A DNA stretch of 64,000 nt from Pseudomonadota bacterium (GTDB lineage: Bacteria; Pseudomonadota; Alphaproteobacteria; Rhizobiales; MH13): assembly GCA_039024915.1 (NCBI GenBank), contig JBCCPK010000004.1, forward strand, positions 372,001 through 436,000, given 5' to 3'. The notes under the pieces are model-generated. The model was not told where the DNA came from, did no database searches, and saw nothing but the letters and a program-made list of their open reading frames with translations. The translations under genes were made by a program, and so were the position numbers. Shown in pieces: positions 10,901 through 18,956 of the stretch (its first letter is position 1; every line of letters begins with the position of its first letter).

Positions 10901-11748
10901 GCCCGGATACGCTGAACGGTGATGGCGGCAATGATGAGTTGTTCGGCAATGCCGGCAACGACACCCTCAATGGCGGTGAAGGTGACGACGATCTGTTCGG
11001 CGGTGCAGACTTCGACACCCTCAATGGCGAGCTTGGCAATGACTTCCTCAACGGTGGCGCATCGAACGATATTCTGGACGGCGGCGGTGGCGATGACACG
11101 CTGATCGGCGGCGATGGCAATGATAACCTCAGCGGCGGAGGTGGGATCGACGATCTGACCGGCGGAGCTGGCAATGATGTCATGGCTGGCGGAGCCGACA
11201 ATGACACGCTCCATGGCGGCGACAACAATGACCGGCTGTTCGGTGGATCAGGCGATGATACCTCCAATGGCGATTCCGGTGATGATTTCATCTCGTCCGG
11301 TTCCGGTAATGACATCCTTAATGGCGGCGACGACAATGACAGCCTGTTCGGCGGCTTTGGTGAAGACACGCTATCGGGTGAAGCAGGCAACGACGTCATC
11401 CAGGCGGGCGCAAGCAATGACGCGCTGTTTGGCGGCGCTGGCGACGACACGCTTGAAGGGCGCGAGGATGATGACCTGCTCAACGGCGGCACGGGCACCG
11501 ACACGCTGACAGGCGGCACCGGTGCCGACACCTTCGTCTTCGGCCCAGCCTTCGGCAATGACACCGTCACCGACTTCGAGGACGATATCGATCAGCTCGA
11601 CCTGACCGCTTTCGGTTTCGGAACCGTCAACGGCGCGCTGTCATTCATGACCGACGTGGCCGGCGATGTCATCTTCACCTCAGGGCCCAACACCTTCACC
11701 ATCGAGAACATCACAAAGGCCCAGCTAACCGACGATATCCTCATCTGA
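7978..11748 (+). CDS. RTX-type calcium-binding secreted protein 1
   Basis: A 1256-residue protein beginning at GTG after GACGAGGAG. Residues about 1-225 are a non-repetitive Thr/Ser/Gly-rich beta-type domain with no Sec signal. From about 230 to 1180 come many nonapeptides of the form GGxGxDxLx, which bind Ca2+ in beta-roll folds outside the cell. Within these, modules of about 80 residues recur (GDTLSYxSS, SGGDAxGD, FENLTGS). The last 75 residues (GADTFVFGPAFGNDTVTDF to TDDILI) are the usual C-terminal segment of type I secretion substrates. No catalytic domain is recognised, so it may be an adhesin, surface-layer or matrix protein. No type I exporter is in the window. Its last third closely matches RTX protein 2 at 42042-46076. 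Confidence 0.9.
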   Translation: MATVTTLVGGIIPGASGGQIWGLQSSPSNVTGTIQVATSSVFAWQSTDGHTVTLLGSFTYGNGTSSAPTSGTVTEARMDGDSNSSIDMLIDYASAPAAINSNMFSTSSFGFLRGYFDQADSITLNGTLTGGFFFSDGFDAFADTLNINTTGVFYGDLSAVSTDGTVTASDTITINTDGSVTVIGDSQMAGNTGSTTRTITFAGDIITDISSNANASVTLIGDVDDAINFFTDYILIFGNDTLMGGGTDNTLIGDMQLSADLSSNASNIELRGGADNIDGGGGNDTLIGDVQTLIGGVAFFGGADTLRGFTGNDIIYGDYEQNLGGGVVIASGGDDVLTGEDGNDLLFGQEGNDDLDGGADDDVLDGGPGNDILNGGAEGAVGDTASYASAPSAVTVSLAITTNQNTIGAGIDRLIDIENLIGSAHNDTLTGDTGDNTLEGGLGNDNLDGGTGDDTASYANATAGVTVDLAVTSAQNTGGSGTDTLRNIQNLVGSAHNDTLFGNTSNNIIHGGDGDDIILLSSSLSGFPMPGKDAFFGEDGDDTIGFALVGVGQGNLGSGHFMDGGDHTDTFVFETYSSAYRADLEAEEFVQLSNGSLIADIFNFENVSGGNGADVLAGNNEINHLKGNSGDDTIEGRGNADVLEGGANGSAGDTLSYESSLSAVTVNLDTGISSGGDAAGDTFSGFENLTGSAHEDNLSGDISANTILGRGGSDVIEGGPGADVLDGGSNGSFGDTLSYASSVSGVAINLAIGIASGGDATGDFIAGFENVTGSSSSDTLIGDTAVNRLSGGSGNDTIEGGGGGDILDGGGGGSAGDTLTYESSSAGVTVDLNAGTASGGDATGDTFSDFENLTGSNHSDALTGDDENNVLSGLEGNDVLLGGGGVDELRGDDGADVANGDDGADTLDGGAGDDTLNGNIGNDNVHGGAGNDTLRGQNGTDELNGDAGQDTLEGGAGTDTLNGGDDDDVLNGGGGPDTLNGDGGNDELFGNAGNDTLNGGEGDDDLFGGADFDTLNGELGNDFLNGGASNDILDGGGGDDTLIGGDGNDNLSGGGGIDDLTGGAGNDVMAGGADNDTLHGGDNNDRLFGGSGDDTSNGDSGDDFISSGSGNDILNGGDDNDSLFGGFGEDTLSGEAGNDVIQAGASNDALFGGAGDDTLEGREDDDLLNGGTGTDTLTGGTGADTFVFGPAFGNDTVTDFEDDIDQLDLTAFGFGTVNGALSFMTDVAGDVIFTSGPNTFTIENITKAQLTDDILI

Positions 11749-11888
11749 GGGTGGTATTGGCAAGCGCCCAGCAGAAGGAAGGAGAGGTATCTCGGGTGCG
11801 ATGCCACGATAGCCGTTTGTTTTGGCACGGTCCCTGCGCCCTTCAGTTTGCTACCCAGCGCATCGGGACCAAACACTGTCGCCAACGA

Positions 11889-13268
11889 TCACGGTCGGAT
11901 CGGTCGGTACTGTGATGATGGCCCATGGCAGCGCACGATTTCCGGTACGCTTGTAATCTTTTCCGCAACTGGCATCGCTGCCTCGCGCAGGTCTTCGGTT
12001 TCCCAGCCAACCGGCTTGCCTTTTGCCATGCAGAGCCTGCCATTGATAACGACTGCGTCGACCTGGTCACGATTGTAATAGCGCACGAGTTCCCATTCGA
12101 AATCATGGCTCGGTAGGCATTCTGGCGCCAGCATATCGAGGATCAAGAAGTCGGCGGCATAGCCTTTCTCAAGCATCCCATGATCGCCCGAACCGCCCGT
12201 TGCGGCAGCGCCTTGTGATGTCGCCGCATCCACCCACGTCCAAGCGGCACCGCATGAAAAATCAGCGACCGGGAGTGCGTGTTCCAGACGCTGACAGGCT
12301 TCAGCTGCCATCAGGTTCTTGAAGCCATCCGCCGATGTCGTATCCGACCCCATGCCAAAGCGCACACCGCGCTGGGCAAAACGCAGGGCGGGGGCAACGG
12401 CATTACCTTTCCAGATGCTCGCCAGAGGGTTGTAGGACGCGGCCGTATCCGTTTCGACGATCAACTCGATCTCAGGTTCTGAGACCAGCGTGGTGTGATG
12501 CAACAGAACGTGGGGGCCCAGGACACCATGCTTGTACAGTAATTCGGTCGGTCGCATGCCATGGCGCAAGATGCACTCATGCACCTCGGGAAAGTGCTCA
12601 TTCGAGTGGATCTGGAGAAGGACGCCCTTTGCAGCGCAAAAAGCGGAAAGTTTCGCCAGCGTCTGTGGTGTATTGCCCATGAAGGAACTGCAGCACACCG
12701 AGGGCGCGATCATCTCGTGACCAGCGCAATCCTCAAGGTGGGCCGCGATGACATCTTCAACCTGCGCCCATGTATTATCGCCATGACCAGTGCCGATTTC
12801 ACCGGAAAACTCGTCGAGGCCGGATGCCGAAACCAGCCGAATGCCTGTTTCGGCCGCGGCCCGGTGAACACCAGCATTCTTGTCCAGGCCGTTAAGGCCA
12901 TAATTGACGACTTTGGTGAAGCCACCACGCAGTGCTTCCCAGAAAGCCCATTTCGCAGATAGGTAGGACTGTTCCTCGTCCATATCGCGTTCCATCGGAT
13001 GCCAAATACGCCGCCAGATCTGCGCAGGCTCGCCTCCGATAAGGGCCTTCCCGAATATCTGACCGACATGCGTGTGGGCATCAACAAATCCCGGAATGAT
13101 GGCTCGGCCCGGCAGGGCCGTCGCCTCCGGAAAGTCTTTGGCAGGACCGATTCCGGTAATCCGCATCCCGTCGAACTGGATAGCCCAATCGCGCTTCACT
13201 CCATCGGGTGTGAGAAGCACCTCGGGCGCTAAGCAAGCCCCTTTCGTTAGAAGCTGTTCAAAGTCCAT
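11889..13268 (-). CDS. Amidohydrolase family protein (cytosine/SAH deaminase-like)
   Basis: A 459-residue metal-dependent amidohydrolase of the chlorohydrolase/TrzN/SsnA/MtaD branch, which deaminates or dechlorinates N-heterocycles. It shows the first metal motif DAHTH (H65, H67), a central histidine in LQIHSNEHFPEVHE, another in LLHHTTLVS, and the late catalytic aspartate in GMGSDTTSADG. The start at 13268 is preferred because the family begins with a short beta segment and the upstream extension is low-complexity. It follows the ABC substrate-binding gene on the same strand by 58 bases, so its substrate is probably what that transporter imports: an amino-heterocycle or pyrimidine-like compound by inference. 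The exact substrate is unknown. Confidence 0.85.
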   Translation of the reverse strand: MDFEQLLTKGACLAPEVLLTPDGVKRDWAIQFDGMRITGIGPAKDFPEATALPGRAIIPGFVDAHTHVGQIFGKALIGGEPAQIWRRIWHPMERDMDEEQSYLSAKWAFWEALRGGFTKVVNYGLNGLDKNAGVHRAAAETGIRLVSASGLDEFSGEIGTGHGDNTWAQVEDVIAAHLEDCAGHEMIAPSVCCSSFMGNTPQTLAKLSAFCAAKGVLLQIHSNEHFPEVHECILRHGMRPTELLYKHGVLGPHVLLHHTTLVSEPEIELIVETDTAASYNPLASIWKGNAVAPALRFAQRGVRFGMGSDTTSADGFKNLMAAEACQRLEHALPVADFSCGAAWTWVDAATSQGAAATGGSGDHGMLEKGYAADFLILDMLAPECLPSHDFEWELVRYYNRDQVDAVVINGRLCMAKGKPVGWETEDLREAAMPVAEKITSVPEIVRCHGPSSQYRPIRP

Positions 13269-13326
13269 GATAGCGGCGCCGCAGGCGGCCCAGACGTCGG
13301 GCCGCCTGTCCTTCGTGCGAGGGTTG

Positions 13327-14286
13327 TTATTCGAGCGTGATGCGCGAGGGATCGACCGCCTCAAGCGGCCCCGTGGTGAGGTAGTCCATGATCAGCTCGC
13401 GAGACGGCTCGGCGTCCACCAAGCCCTTGCCGACCACCCAATTTGCCTGGGTCTCAAGGATGTCGAGCAGCCCATTGTCGAGGCCGATCTCATACTCTGC
13501 TTCTTCAAATTTTGTCCGGATGACATCCATCGATAGAAGCCCTTCGCTTGCTTCTGCCAGCGCTTCCATCGCTCCCTCGGGGTTACTCTCGATAAATTCT
13601 TCTGCCTTGATCAGCGCGCGTACGAAGCCTTCAAGCTCCTCGGGCCGTTCGTTGAGCATTTCGGGCGTTGCGGAAAGAACGAACCATGCGATGTAGGCAT
13701 CGCTGCGAAACTCCCGATAATCGTCCCCAAGTGCTTCTTCAGCTGCGGGATAAAAGTCCGGGAACATAATACCCGCGTCGATATCTCCTCGCGCCAAAGC
13801 CGGCACGATATCGGGGGGTGAAACGTTTACAACCTCTGCATCGACGTCAAATTGCTCGATGAGCGCTTCGGTGAAGAACTCGGTGTTGGAGCCCATTGTC
13901 GTGCCGATTTTCATCCCGTCGAGACTGCTTGGGTCTTCGAAACCGATCGAGGCCTTTGAGATCATTCGGTTTGCAGTGTAGCGGGACAGCGTTGTGAAGG
14001 TGCCGAAGGGTTGTTCGCGCAGGGATGCAATCGACACCGGATATTCGGCCATGAAAGCGACATCAAGCTGGCCGCCGATCAGAGCCTCCAGCGCGCGACG
14101 GCCAGACGTAAAGCGCACCGTCTCAAGTTCGATGCCTTCCTCAGCGAAGTAGCCTTCCGACATCGCCACAACGATCGGCAAGGTCTGGAGATTAGGGGCG
14201 GTTCCTATGGTGATTTCACCAGCTGTCGCTAGTCCGGTGCTCAGCAGGAGCGCGCCAGCCGCGCTCAAAGCGGTATTCCTAAACAT
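13327..14286 (-). CDS. ABC transporter substrate-binding protein (NitT/TauT family)
   Basis: A 319-residue periplasmic binding protein with a Sec signal peptide (residues 1-22, ending ATAGE). The body follows the SsuA/ThiY-like (NMT1) pattern: EITIGTAPNLQTLPIVVAMSEGYFAEEGIELETVRF, then a segment on repeated reading of GQLDVAFMAEYP, where ligand contacts usually lie. It stands 30 bases after the ATPase gene on the same strand and before the amidohydrolase. The family carries nitrate, taurine, alkanesulfonates or pyrimidine precursors, and the adjacent deaminase-type enzyme favours an N-containing ring compound. Confidence 0.88.
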   Translation of the reverse strand: MFRNTALSAAGALLLSTGLATAGEITIGTAPNLQTLPIVVAMSEGYFAEEGIELETVRFTSGRRALEALIGGQLDVAFMAEYPVSIASLREQPFGTFTTLSRYTANRMISKASIGFEDPSSLDGMKIGTTMGSNTEFFTEALIEQFDVDAEVVNVSPPDIVPALARGDIDAGIMFPDFYPAAEEALGDDYREFRSDAYIAWFVLSATPEMLNERPEELEGFVRALIKAEEFIESNPEGAMEALAEASEGLLSMDVIRTKFEEAEYEIGLDNGLLDILETQANWVVGKGLVDAEPSRELIMDYLTTGPLEAVDPSRITLE

Positions 14287-14316
14287 GTAGTCTCTCCTTC
14301 TGGCTCATCAGTTTGG

Positions 14317-15129
14317 TCAGTCATCATCGTGGCGCAGGAGCCCAAGCAGCCTGCTGCGAAGTTGAAGAAAATCGTCTCCCATGCGGTCGATTGGGCGAGG
14401 ACGCTCAAGTTCCACGGGAACTCTTTCGATGATCCGGCCGGGACCAGCTGACATCACGTAGATGACGTCCGCCAAGCGCAGGGCCTCATCGACATCGTGG
14501 GTGACAAACAGCACCGTCTTGCGGCGCCTCATCCAGATATCGGTCAGCATCTCATGCATCCGCAGCCGCGTTTGAGCGTCCAGTGCGCCAAAAGGCTCGT
14601 CCATCAGCAAGACATCAGGATCTGCCGAGAGCGTGCGTGCGATGGCAACGCGCTGCTTCATGCCGCCTGATAATTGGCCTGGGAATTTGCCGGCGTGATC
14701 TGCGAGGCCGACCTCATCAAGCGCAGCGATGGCCCGTTTTTGCCGTTCGTCTTTGGACAGCCCGAACCGCTTGAGGGCAAACTCGACGTTCCCGCGGGCT
14801 GTGAACCAAGGAAACAGCGCAAAACTCTGGAAGATTACCCCAACGCTGGGATGTGGTCCGTGGACACGTCGTGAATCGACATGGATCGCGCCATCTGTTG
14901 GCTCGGTAAAACCAGCGACAGCGTTCAAAAGGGTCGATTTCCCGCAACCGGAGGGACCGATAAGGGCGGTGAAGGTTCCGGGCTCGAGAACCAAGTCGGT
15001 GGTCGTGAGCGCAACCGTCTGGTTGTCACCCTTCCCGAAAACCACTGAGACAGCGCCAACGCTAACGCGGCCCTTCTCAAGTGATGTCGTGCTGTGGTTC
15101 ACGCTGGCAGGATCGACAGAAACGTTCAT
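14317..15129 (-). CDS. ABC transporter ATP-binding protein (NitT/TauT family)
   Basis: A 270-residue ATPase of the SsuB/TauB type that energises the importer encoded around it. Walker A is GPSGCGKST at residues 58-66, the signature is [15 protein letters not shown], Walker B is [12 protein letters not shown], and the switch histidine lies in VTHDVDEA. It has a roughly 20-residue N-terminal tail before the domain. It is transcribed with the binding protein, and divergently from the permease at 15404; the 274-base gap between them must hold both promoters. Confidence 0.94.
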   Translation of the reverse strand: MNVSVDPASVNHSTTSLEKGRVSVGAVSVVFGKGDNQTVALTTTDLVLEPGTFTALIGPSGCGKSTLLNAVAGFTEPTDGAIHVDSRRVHGPHPSVGVIFQSFALFPWFTARGNVEFALKRFGLSKDERQKRAIAALDEVGLADHAGKFPGQLSGGMKQRVAIARTLSADPDVLLMDEPFGALDAQTRLRMHEMLTDIWMRRRKTVLFVTHDVDEALRLADVIYVMSAGPGRIIERVPVELERPRPIDRMGDDFLQLRSRLLGLLRHDDD

Positions 15130-15403
15130 GGTCCCCTGAGCGGCAAAAGTGCGCTTCGGGTGCGCAGACTAACAACAGCTTTGTGCTTCGATGTGGTGCT
15201 ATCTTTGCTGCGGACCGGTGCGTTTCCAGCAACGAAAACCGGTTTTTCTGGCCAGAAACGCCGGAAATGCGCAGCGCTGACATGTCCCGCATTGATTTTG
15301 AGCATGCGCGCAGAAACGGGCCGGCTACCACTCAATTGACAGCTACGTGGCTTGTATCTCAGGCTACCAGCGCCAGTCGGACTGACTGCAATAGGAGTGG
15401 CCG

Positions 15404-16162
15404 ATGCAGAGAACCCGTTTGGACTTCGCTAAACCCTTACTATCGATCGCTTTTGTCGTTGCGGTTTGGCAGTTCGCTCACGCCGTTGGTCTGACCAACC
15501 GCAATCTCTTCCCGGGTCCGTGGGAGGTTGCCCAGGCGTCGGTGAAGCTTTTCAACGACGGCGTCATGATGAAAGATCTTCGGACGTCTGTTTCTCGAGC
15601 GGCTGTCGGTTTCTCGCTGGGGGCTTCGCTTGGTATCCTGGCAGGCATTCTCACGTCGCGCGTCAATATCGTACGACTGGCAATCTATCCGTTCTTCAAT
15701 ATTCTTCGGCCCATTCCAGCCATCGCGTTGGTGCCCATCGCGATCGTTTGGTTCGGGATCGGGGAGGAATCGAAGTATTTCGTCATCGCCTACACCGTAT
15801 TTCTGGCTGTCTGGCTGGCGACGCATCACGGCATGGAGCATGTGCCGGAAACCTACATCCGGGCATCTCGTTCGCTTGGCGCACCGATTTGGCGGGAGTT
15901 CTTCGAGGTCGTTGTTCCGGCAGCAGCCCCGCACATCTTTGCTGGGCTTCGGTTCGGGGCTGCTCTTGCGTTCCTGAGCCTTGTTGCAGCGGAGCTTACG
16001 GGGTCATCAGCCGGTATTGGCTATCGCCTAGAAGAGGCGCGGCAGTATTTTCAGGTCGATCGTATGTTTGTCGGTTTGATCCAGCTAGGGCTCCTGGGCG
16101 CCATGCTTGACGCATTCTTCGTTTATCTCGGCAAGCGCGTCGTGCACTGGGAGACGATCTAA
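15404..16162 (+). CDS. ABC transporter permease (NitT/TauT, SsuC-like)
   Basis: A 252-residue inner-membrane permease with about six hydrophobic helices. The cytoplasmic coupling (EAA-type) loop is in RASRSLGAPIWREFFEVVVPAAAPHI, as in SsuC/TauC. A good ribosome binding site (AGGAG) lies 8 bases before the ATG. It is the only permease for the divergently encoded ATPase and binding protein, so the three should form one importer despite being on opposite strands. Its end faces the end of the LysR gene 15 bases away. Confidence 0.92.
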   Translation: MQRTRLDFAKPLLSIAFVVAVWQFAHAVGLTNRNLFPGPWEVAQASVKLFNDGVMMKDLRTSVSRAAVGFSLGASLGILAGILTSRVNIVRLAIYPFFNILRPIPAIALVPIAIVWFGIGEESKYFVIAYTVFLAVWLATHHGMEHVPETYIRASRSLGAPIWREFFEVVVPAAAPHIFAGLRFGAALAFLSLVAAELTGSSAGIGYRLEEARQYFQVDRMFVGLIQLGLLGAMLDAFFVYLGKRVVHWETI

Positions 16163-16176
16163 AACGTCCTGGCCGC

Positions 16177-17079
16177 TCACCCTGCTCCCATCTGATCAAA
16201 TGCTGCACTGACCTGCTCGGCGAACTTGGCTGCTGCTACAGGCAGTGTCCGGCCGCGCAGCTGTATAAGCTGGACGGAAATGCTGCTGGCACTGTTCAAG
16301 ATCAGGGGTTTCTTCAGAAGGCCTTGCATGTCGTCTTCAGCTAAACCGATCTCGATTTCAAAGCCGATTGCCTTGCTGCTGAGGATGTAGTTCTGCAGCA
16401 AGATAAAACTGTTGGACTTCATTGCGGGGCGCAGCGACACACGTGACTTGTTGGCCTGTATGTCCAAGAGCTGCCCAACGGAGTAGCTGCTGTCGTGCAA
16501 GGCGAGCGGGTAATTGACGCAATCGCTCAAGCGCAGCCGCTCGCGCTGTGCCAGCGGATGTCCTGGAGACATGATCGCAAACACCGACTGCTCAACACGT
16601 GCGATGGTCTCGAAGCTTTCGGTGGGGAGGGGTGAAAAGAGGATCGCAAGGTCAGCCTCATAGTTCATCAGGGCCTGCTCGGACTCCTCCGGGTCACCAA
16701 CGCCGACGCTGAAGTCCACACCTGGAAACTGCTTTTGGTAGTGCAGGACCTGCTTGGGAAGGAAATGCGGCAGCAGCGCTTGCGAGCACGAAATGGAAAC
16801 GGTGCCGCGTCGTGCGCCCTTAAGGTCTTCAATACGTGTCTTGAGCTCTTCGATGTCTGCCAGATGCTTCTTGAAGGCATACACGGCCAACTCGCCCGCC
16901 GGGTTGAGACGCACTCCTCGGGCGTTTCTCTCGAATATCGGACCGCCCAATTCGTGCTCGAAGGATTGGATGCGACGGTTCAGAGATGACGGCGTAATTG
17001 CAAGTTTCTCAGCCGCTTTACGGATTGAACCCGCGCTCGCTACCTCTGAAATATAGCGGTAAATCAATAAATTACGCAT
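16177..17079 (-). CDS. LysR family transcriptional regulator
   Basis: A 300-residue LysR regulator. The winged helix-turn-helix is at residues about 3-62 (YISEVASAGSIRKAAEKLAITPSSLNRRI), followed by the linker helix and an effector domain from about residue 90 (GTVSISCSQALLPHFLP). It lies tail to tail with the ABC permease and head to head with the TauE/SafE gene. It may control either or both, as LysR proteins usually act on the divergent neighbour. In the shared upstream region, GCATC and GATGC (17129-17155) form a spaced dyad that could be its binding site, though the match is weak. Confidence 0.93.
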   Translation of the reverse strand: MRNLLIYRYISEVASAGSIRKAAEKLAITPSSLNRRIQSFEHELGGPIFERNARGVRLNPAGELAVYAFKKHLADIEELKTRIEDLKGARRGTVSISCSQALLPHFLPKQVLHYQKQFPGVDFSVGVGDPEESEQALMNYEADLAILFSPLPTESFETIARVEQSVFAIMSPGHPLAQRERLRLSDCVNYPLALHDSSYSVGQLLDIQANKSRVSLRPAMKSNSFILLQNYILSSKAIGFEIEIGLAEDDMQGLLKKPLILNSASSISVQLIQLRGRTLPVAAAKFAEQVSAAFDQMGAG

Positions 17080-17369
17080 AGATGGTGCTTTTTTTGCGCC
17101 TCTCTATGGCGAAATTAGCACTGTTTTGCATCACACGAAATGGTGTACCGATGCCACCCTGTTCTCGTTCGACCTCAAGCCGAGCAAACTGCCGTGATTT
17201 TTCCCTCTGGATGCTGCTTATGCGGCGAGAATCGATCAAATGATCACGCTTCGCAGGCCAGTGAACAGCTCCATGTCACAAGAAGAAATGCCTTCCCGGT
17301 TCGAAGGCGCCTCGTTTTGTCGTTGCGGTATGCTGCCTTGGTGGTTCAACCGCTCGGGCGCTGGTGACG

Positions 17370-18113
17370 ATGCACCTTGACCCCGCGTTGATCGGGTATG
17401 CGCTTGCTGGCGGAGCAATTGGTGGACTCGTGCGCGGCTATTCGGGCTTCGGTTTCGCAATGTCCGCCGTACCGATTATGTCGATGGGTATAAGCCCCAC
17501 CATCGTTGTGCCGAGTGTTTTGGTCCATGAGTTTCTAATCGGGCTGTTTTCGTTGCGATCGGAACGGCAAAGTGCCGACGTGTCGCTTCTGCGGTGGTTA
17601 TGCTTGGGTTCGCTGATTGGCACACCCTTGGGCCTTTTTGCCTTGTCGCAAGTCGCCGATCAGCCGATGCGGATTGCCATAGCCGTGGTCTTGCTCGCAT
17701 CCGTGCTTGCCCTGTGGACCTTTCGCGGTCGCTCTGTGGCGTTAAGGCCGCCACTCCTATCGAGCGCTGGATTTGCTTCGGGGCTCCTGAACGGGGCAAC
17801 GGCGATGAGTGGTCCGCCGGTTATCCTTACACTCCTGGGCAGCGCCCTTTCTCCCGCGCATGTGCGGGGGCTGTCCATTTACTTTATTGCTTTCAGTGCG
17901 GCGATAGGCGTTGGGCTGTCCCTTATTGGCGGTATGCAATCGCGCGATGGATTGTTTGTGGTGCTCGTAATGATCCCCGGCGTGGTGATCGGCGTGCTGG
18001 CTGGCGTTTTCGCGTTCCGTGTACTGCCGCATAGGCACTACCGTTCCATCGCTCTGGCCGGGCTGTTCGTCCTGGCCATTGTGTCGTTGACGGTGGCTCT
18101 CTCCCAAGGTTGA
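17370..18113 (+). CDS. TauE/SafE family membrane exporter
   Basis: A 247-residue membrane protein of the TauE/SafE (DUF81) family. There are about eight hydrophobic segments and the conserved Gly-rich start GGLVRGYSGFGFAMSAVP, repeated in weaker form in the second half (GFASGLLNGATAMSGPPVI). Family members export sulfite, sulfoacetate or other organic anions. A GTG six bases upstream could also serve as the start; the ATG at 17370 has better spacing to a GGGCG. It is divergent from the LysR gene. With a NitT/TauT importer next door it could discharge an oxyanion formed during breakdown of the imported compound, but the adjacent amidohydrolase does not point to a sulfonate. Confidence 0.88.
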   Translation: MHLDPALIGYALAGGAIGGLVRGYSGFGFAMSAVPIMSMGISPTIVVPSVLVHEFLIGLFSLRSERQSADVSLLRWLCLGSLIGTPLGLFALSQVADQPMRIAIAVVLLASVLALWTFRGRSVALRPPLLSSAGFASGLLNGATAMSGPPVILTLLGSALSPAHVRGLSIYFIAFSAAIGVGLSLIGGMQSRDGLFVVLVMIPGVVIGVLAGVFAFRVLPHRHYRSIALAGLFVLAIVSLTVALSQG

Positions 18114-18228
18114 GACAACGCGCTCCATTCGTTCAAGCTCGGTACCCGGAACGGCTTGGATTTGAAAATCCGCATCCCTTTCATCTGCTGCTAGGCAGAT
18201 CATCAGCGGCCACGGTAACCCGGATCGT

Positions 18229-18837
18229 TCATTGCCCAGCCGGCCTTGTGTCCCGGGCTAACTGCTCGACCACAAAGTCCATTTCCCTGTCGAAGGTATC
18301 GCCTTCGAGACCGACAAACCTGTTCTCAATGTTGATCAGGACGACGCCATGCACGGCTGCAAAGCAACTCCGTGTTCTTGCCTCCAGATCCTTTTGAGAA
18401 AGTGAAGGATTGAGCTCGGACAAGGCACGCCCGATGATGGAGAGAAGAGCAATATTCTGCTCACGATGCTCGTCCGGTATCGTTCGACCCTCTGGGAGTT
18501 GATGGCCAAATAGCGCCTCCCAGAGCTTTGTGTTGCCGCGCGCAAACGCATGGTAGGCATGCGCAAGCCTTTTCAGCCGTTCCAAAGGGTCTTCGAGGCC
18601 AGCAACGGCGTCCTCGATTGTGGCTCGTATCCGCCCAAGCGTGATCGAGTTCACGTTGATCAGTATGTCATCGAGATCTTCGTAGTATTTGTAGACGGAC
18701 CCCACCGAGTAGCCGGATCGTCGCGCTATCTCTCGCGCATGAAGTGCCGCCATTCCGTTTTCCTGTACGCACGTTAGAGCAGCTTCCAAGAGCTTTCGCG
18801 CAGCCTCTTCGCGCTTCGCTTTCTGAATACCGGCCAT
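18229..18837 (-). CDS. TetR family transcriptional regulator of the membrane-lipid operon
   Basis: A 202-residue TetR repressor with the DNA-binding helices at residues about 12-55 (AREIARRSGYSVGSVYKYYEDLDDIL). The C-terminal two thirds form the ligand and dimer domain, which does not indicate a ligand. The ATG at 18837 with CGAGGG upstream is preferred over a GTG at 18882, because the longer frame would run through an operator. The gene is divergent from the pspA operon, and two copies of TGAAC-N3-GTTCA lie between them, one beside each gene, so it probably represses both itself and the operon. A lipid or fatty-acyl effector would fit the operon content but is inference. Confidence 0.9.
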   Translation of the reverse strand: MAGIQKAKREEAARKLLEAALTCVQENGMAALHAREIARRSGYSVGSVYKYYEDLDDILINVNSITLGRIRATIEDAVAGLEDPLERLKRLAHAYHAFARGNTKLWEALFGHQLPEGRTIPDEHREQNIALLSIIGRALSELNPSLSQKDLEARTRSCFAAVHGVVLINIENRFVGLEGDTFDREMDFVVEQLARDTRPAGQ

Positions 18838-18868
18838 TAACCCTCGTTCCCCGCAAATCGCAGAAAAA

Positions 18869-18881
18869 TGAACGTAGTTCA
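18869..18881 (+). promoter_or_regulatory. Operator 1, TGAACGTAGTTCA (TetR side)
   Basis: A perfect inverted repeat TGAAC-GTA-GTTCA within an A/T-rich flank (AAAAA before, CTTTTT after). It has the same half-sites and spacing as operator 2, centred 58 bases away. It lies 32 bases upstream of the chosen TetR start, downstream of the predicted tetR -10, where a repressor would block transcription. Confidence 0.7.
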
Positions 18882-18890
18882 CTTTTTTTG

Positions 18891-18922
18891 TTGACGATGC
18901 CTGACACGCGTGCTTTTGTCAA
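18891..18922 (+). promoter_or_regulatory. Face-to-face promoters for tetR and pspA
   Basis: On the plus strand TTGACG (18891-18896), 17 bases, TTTTGT (18914-18919). On the minus strand TTGACA (18922-18917), 17 bases, CATCGT (18899-18894). The two overlap almost completely and are flanked by the two operators. The -10 elements are weak, so the exact assignment is tentative. Confidence 0.4.
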
Positions 18923-18926
18923 AAAG

Positions 18927-18939
18927 TGAACAATGTTCA
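18927..18939 (+). promoter_or_regulatory. Operator 2, TGAACAATGTTCA (pspA side)
   Basis: A perfect inverted repeat TGAAC-AAT-GTTCA, flanked by AAAAAG and TTTTTT, just before the pspA ribosome binding site (TTGGAGA). It has identical half-sites to operator 1. Only the central three bases differ, as expected of a dimeric repressor site. Confidence 0.7.
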
Positions 18940-18956
18940 TTTTTTGGAGAAGCCAC

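Noticed and set aside
10417-11570. Long minus-strand frames opposite RTX protein 1, rich in Pro and Ser
   Set aside because: They mirror the periodic GGxGxD codons; the plus strand is clearly the coding one.
18838-18882. Upstream GTG start for the TetR gene
   Set aside because: It would place coding sequence over the operator TGAACGTAGTTCA; the ATG at 18837 has its own ribosome binding site.
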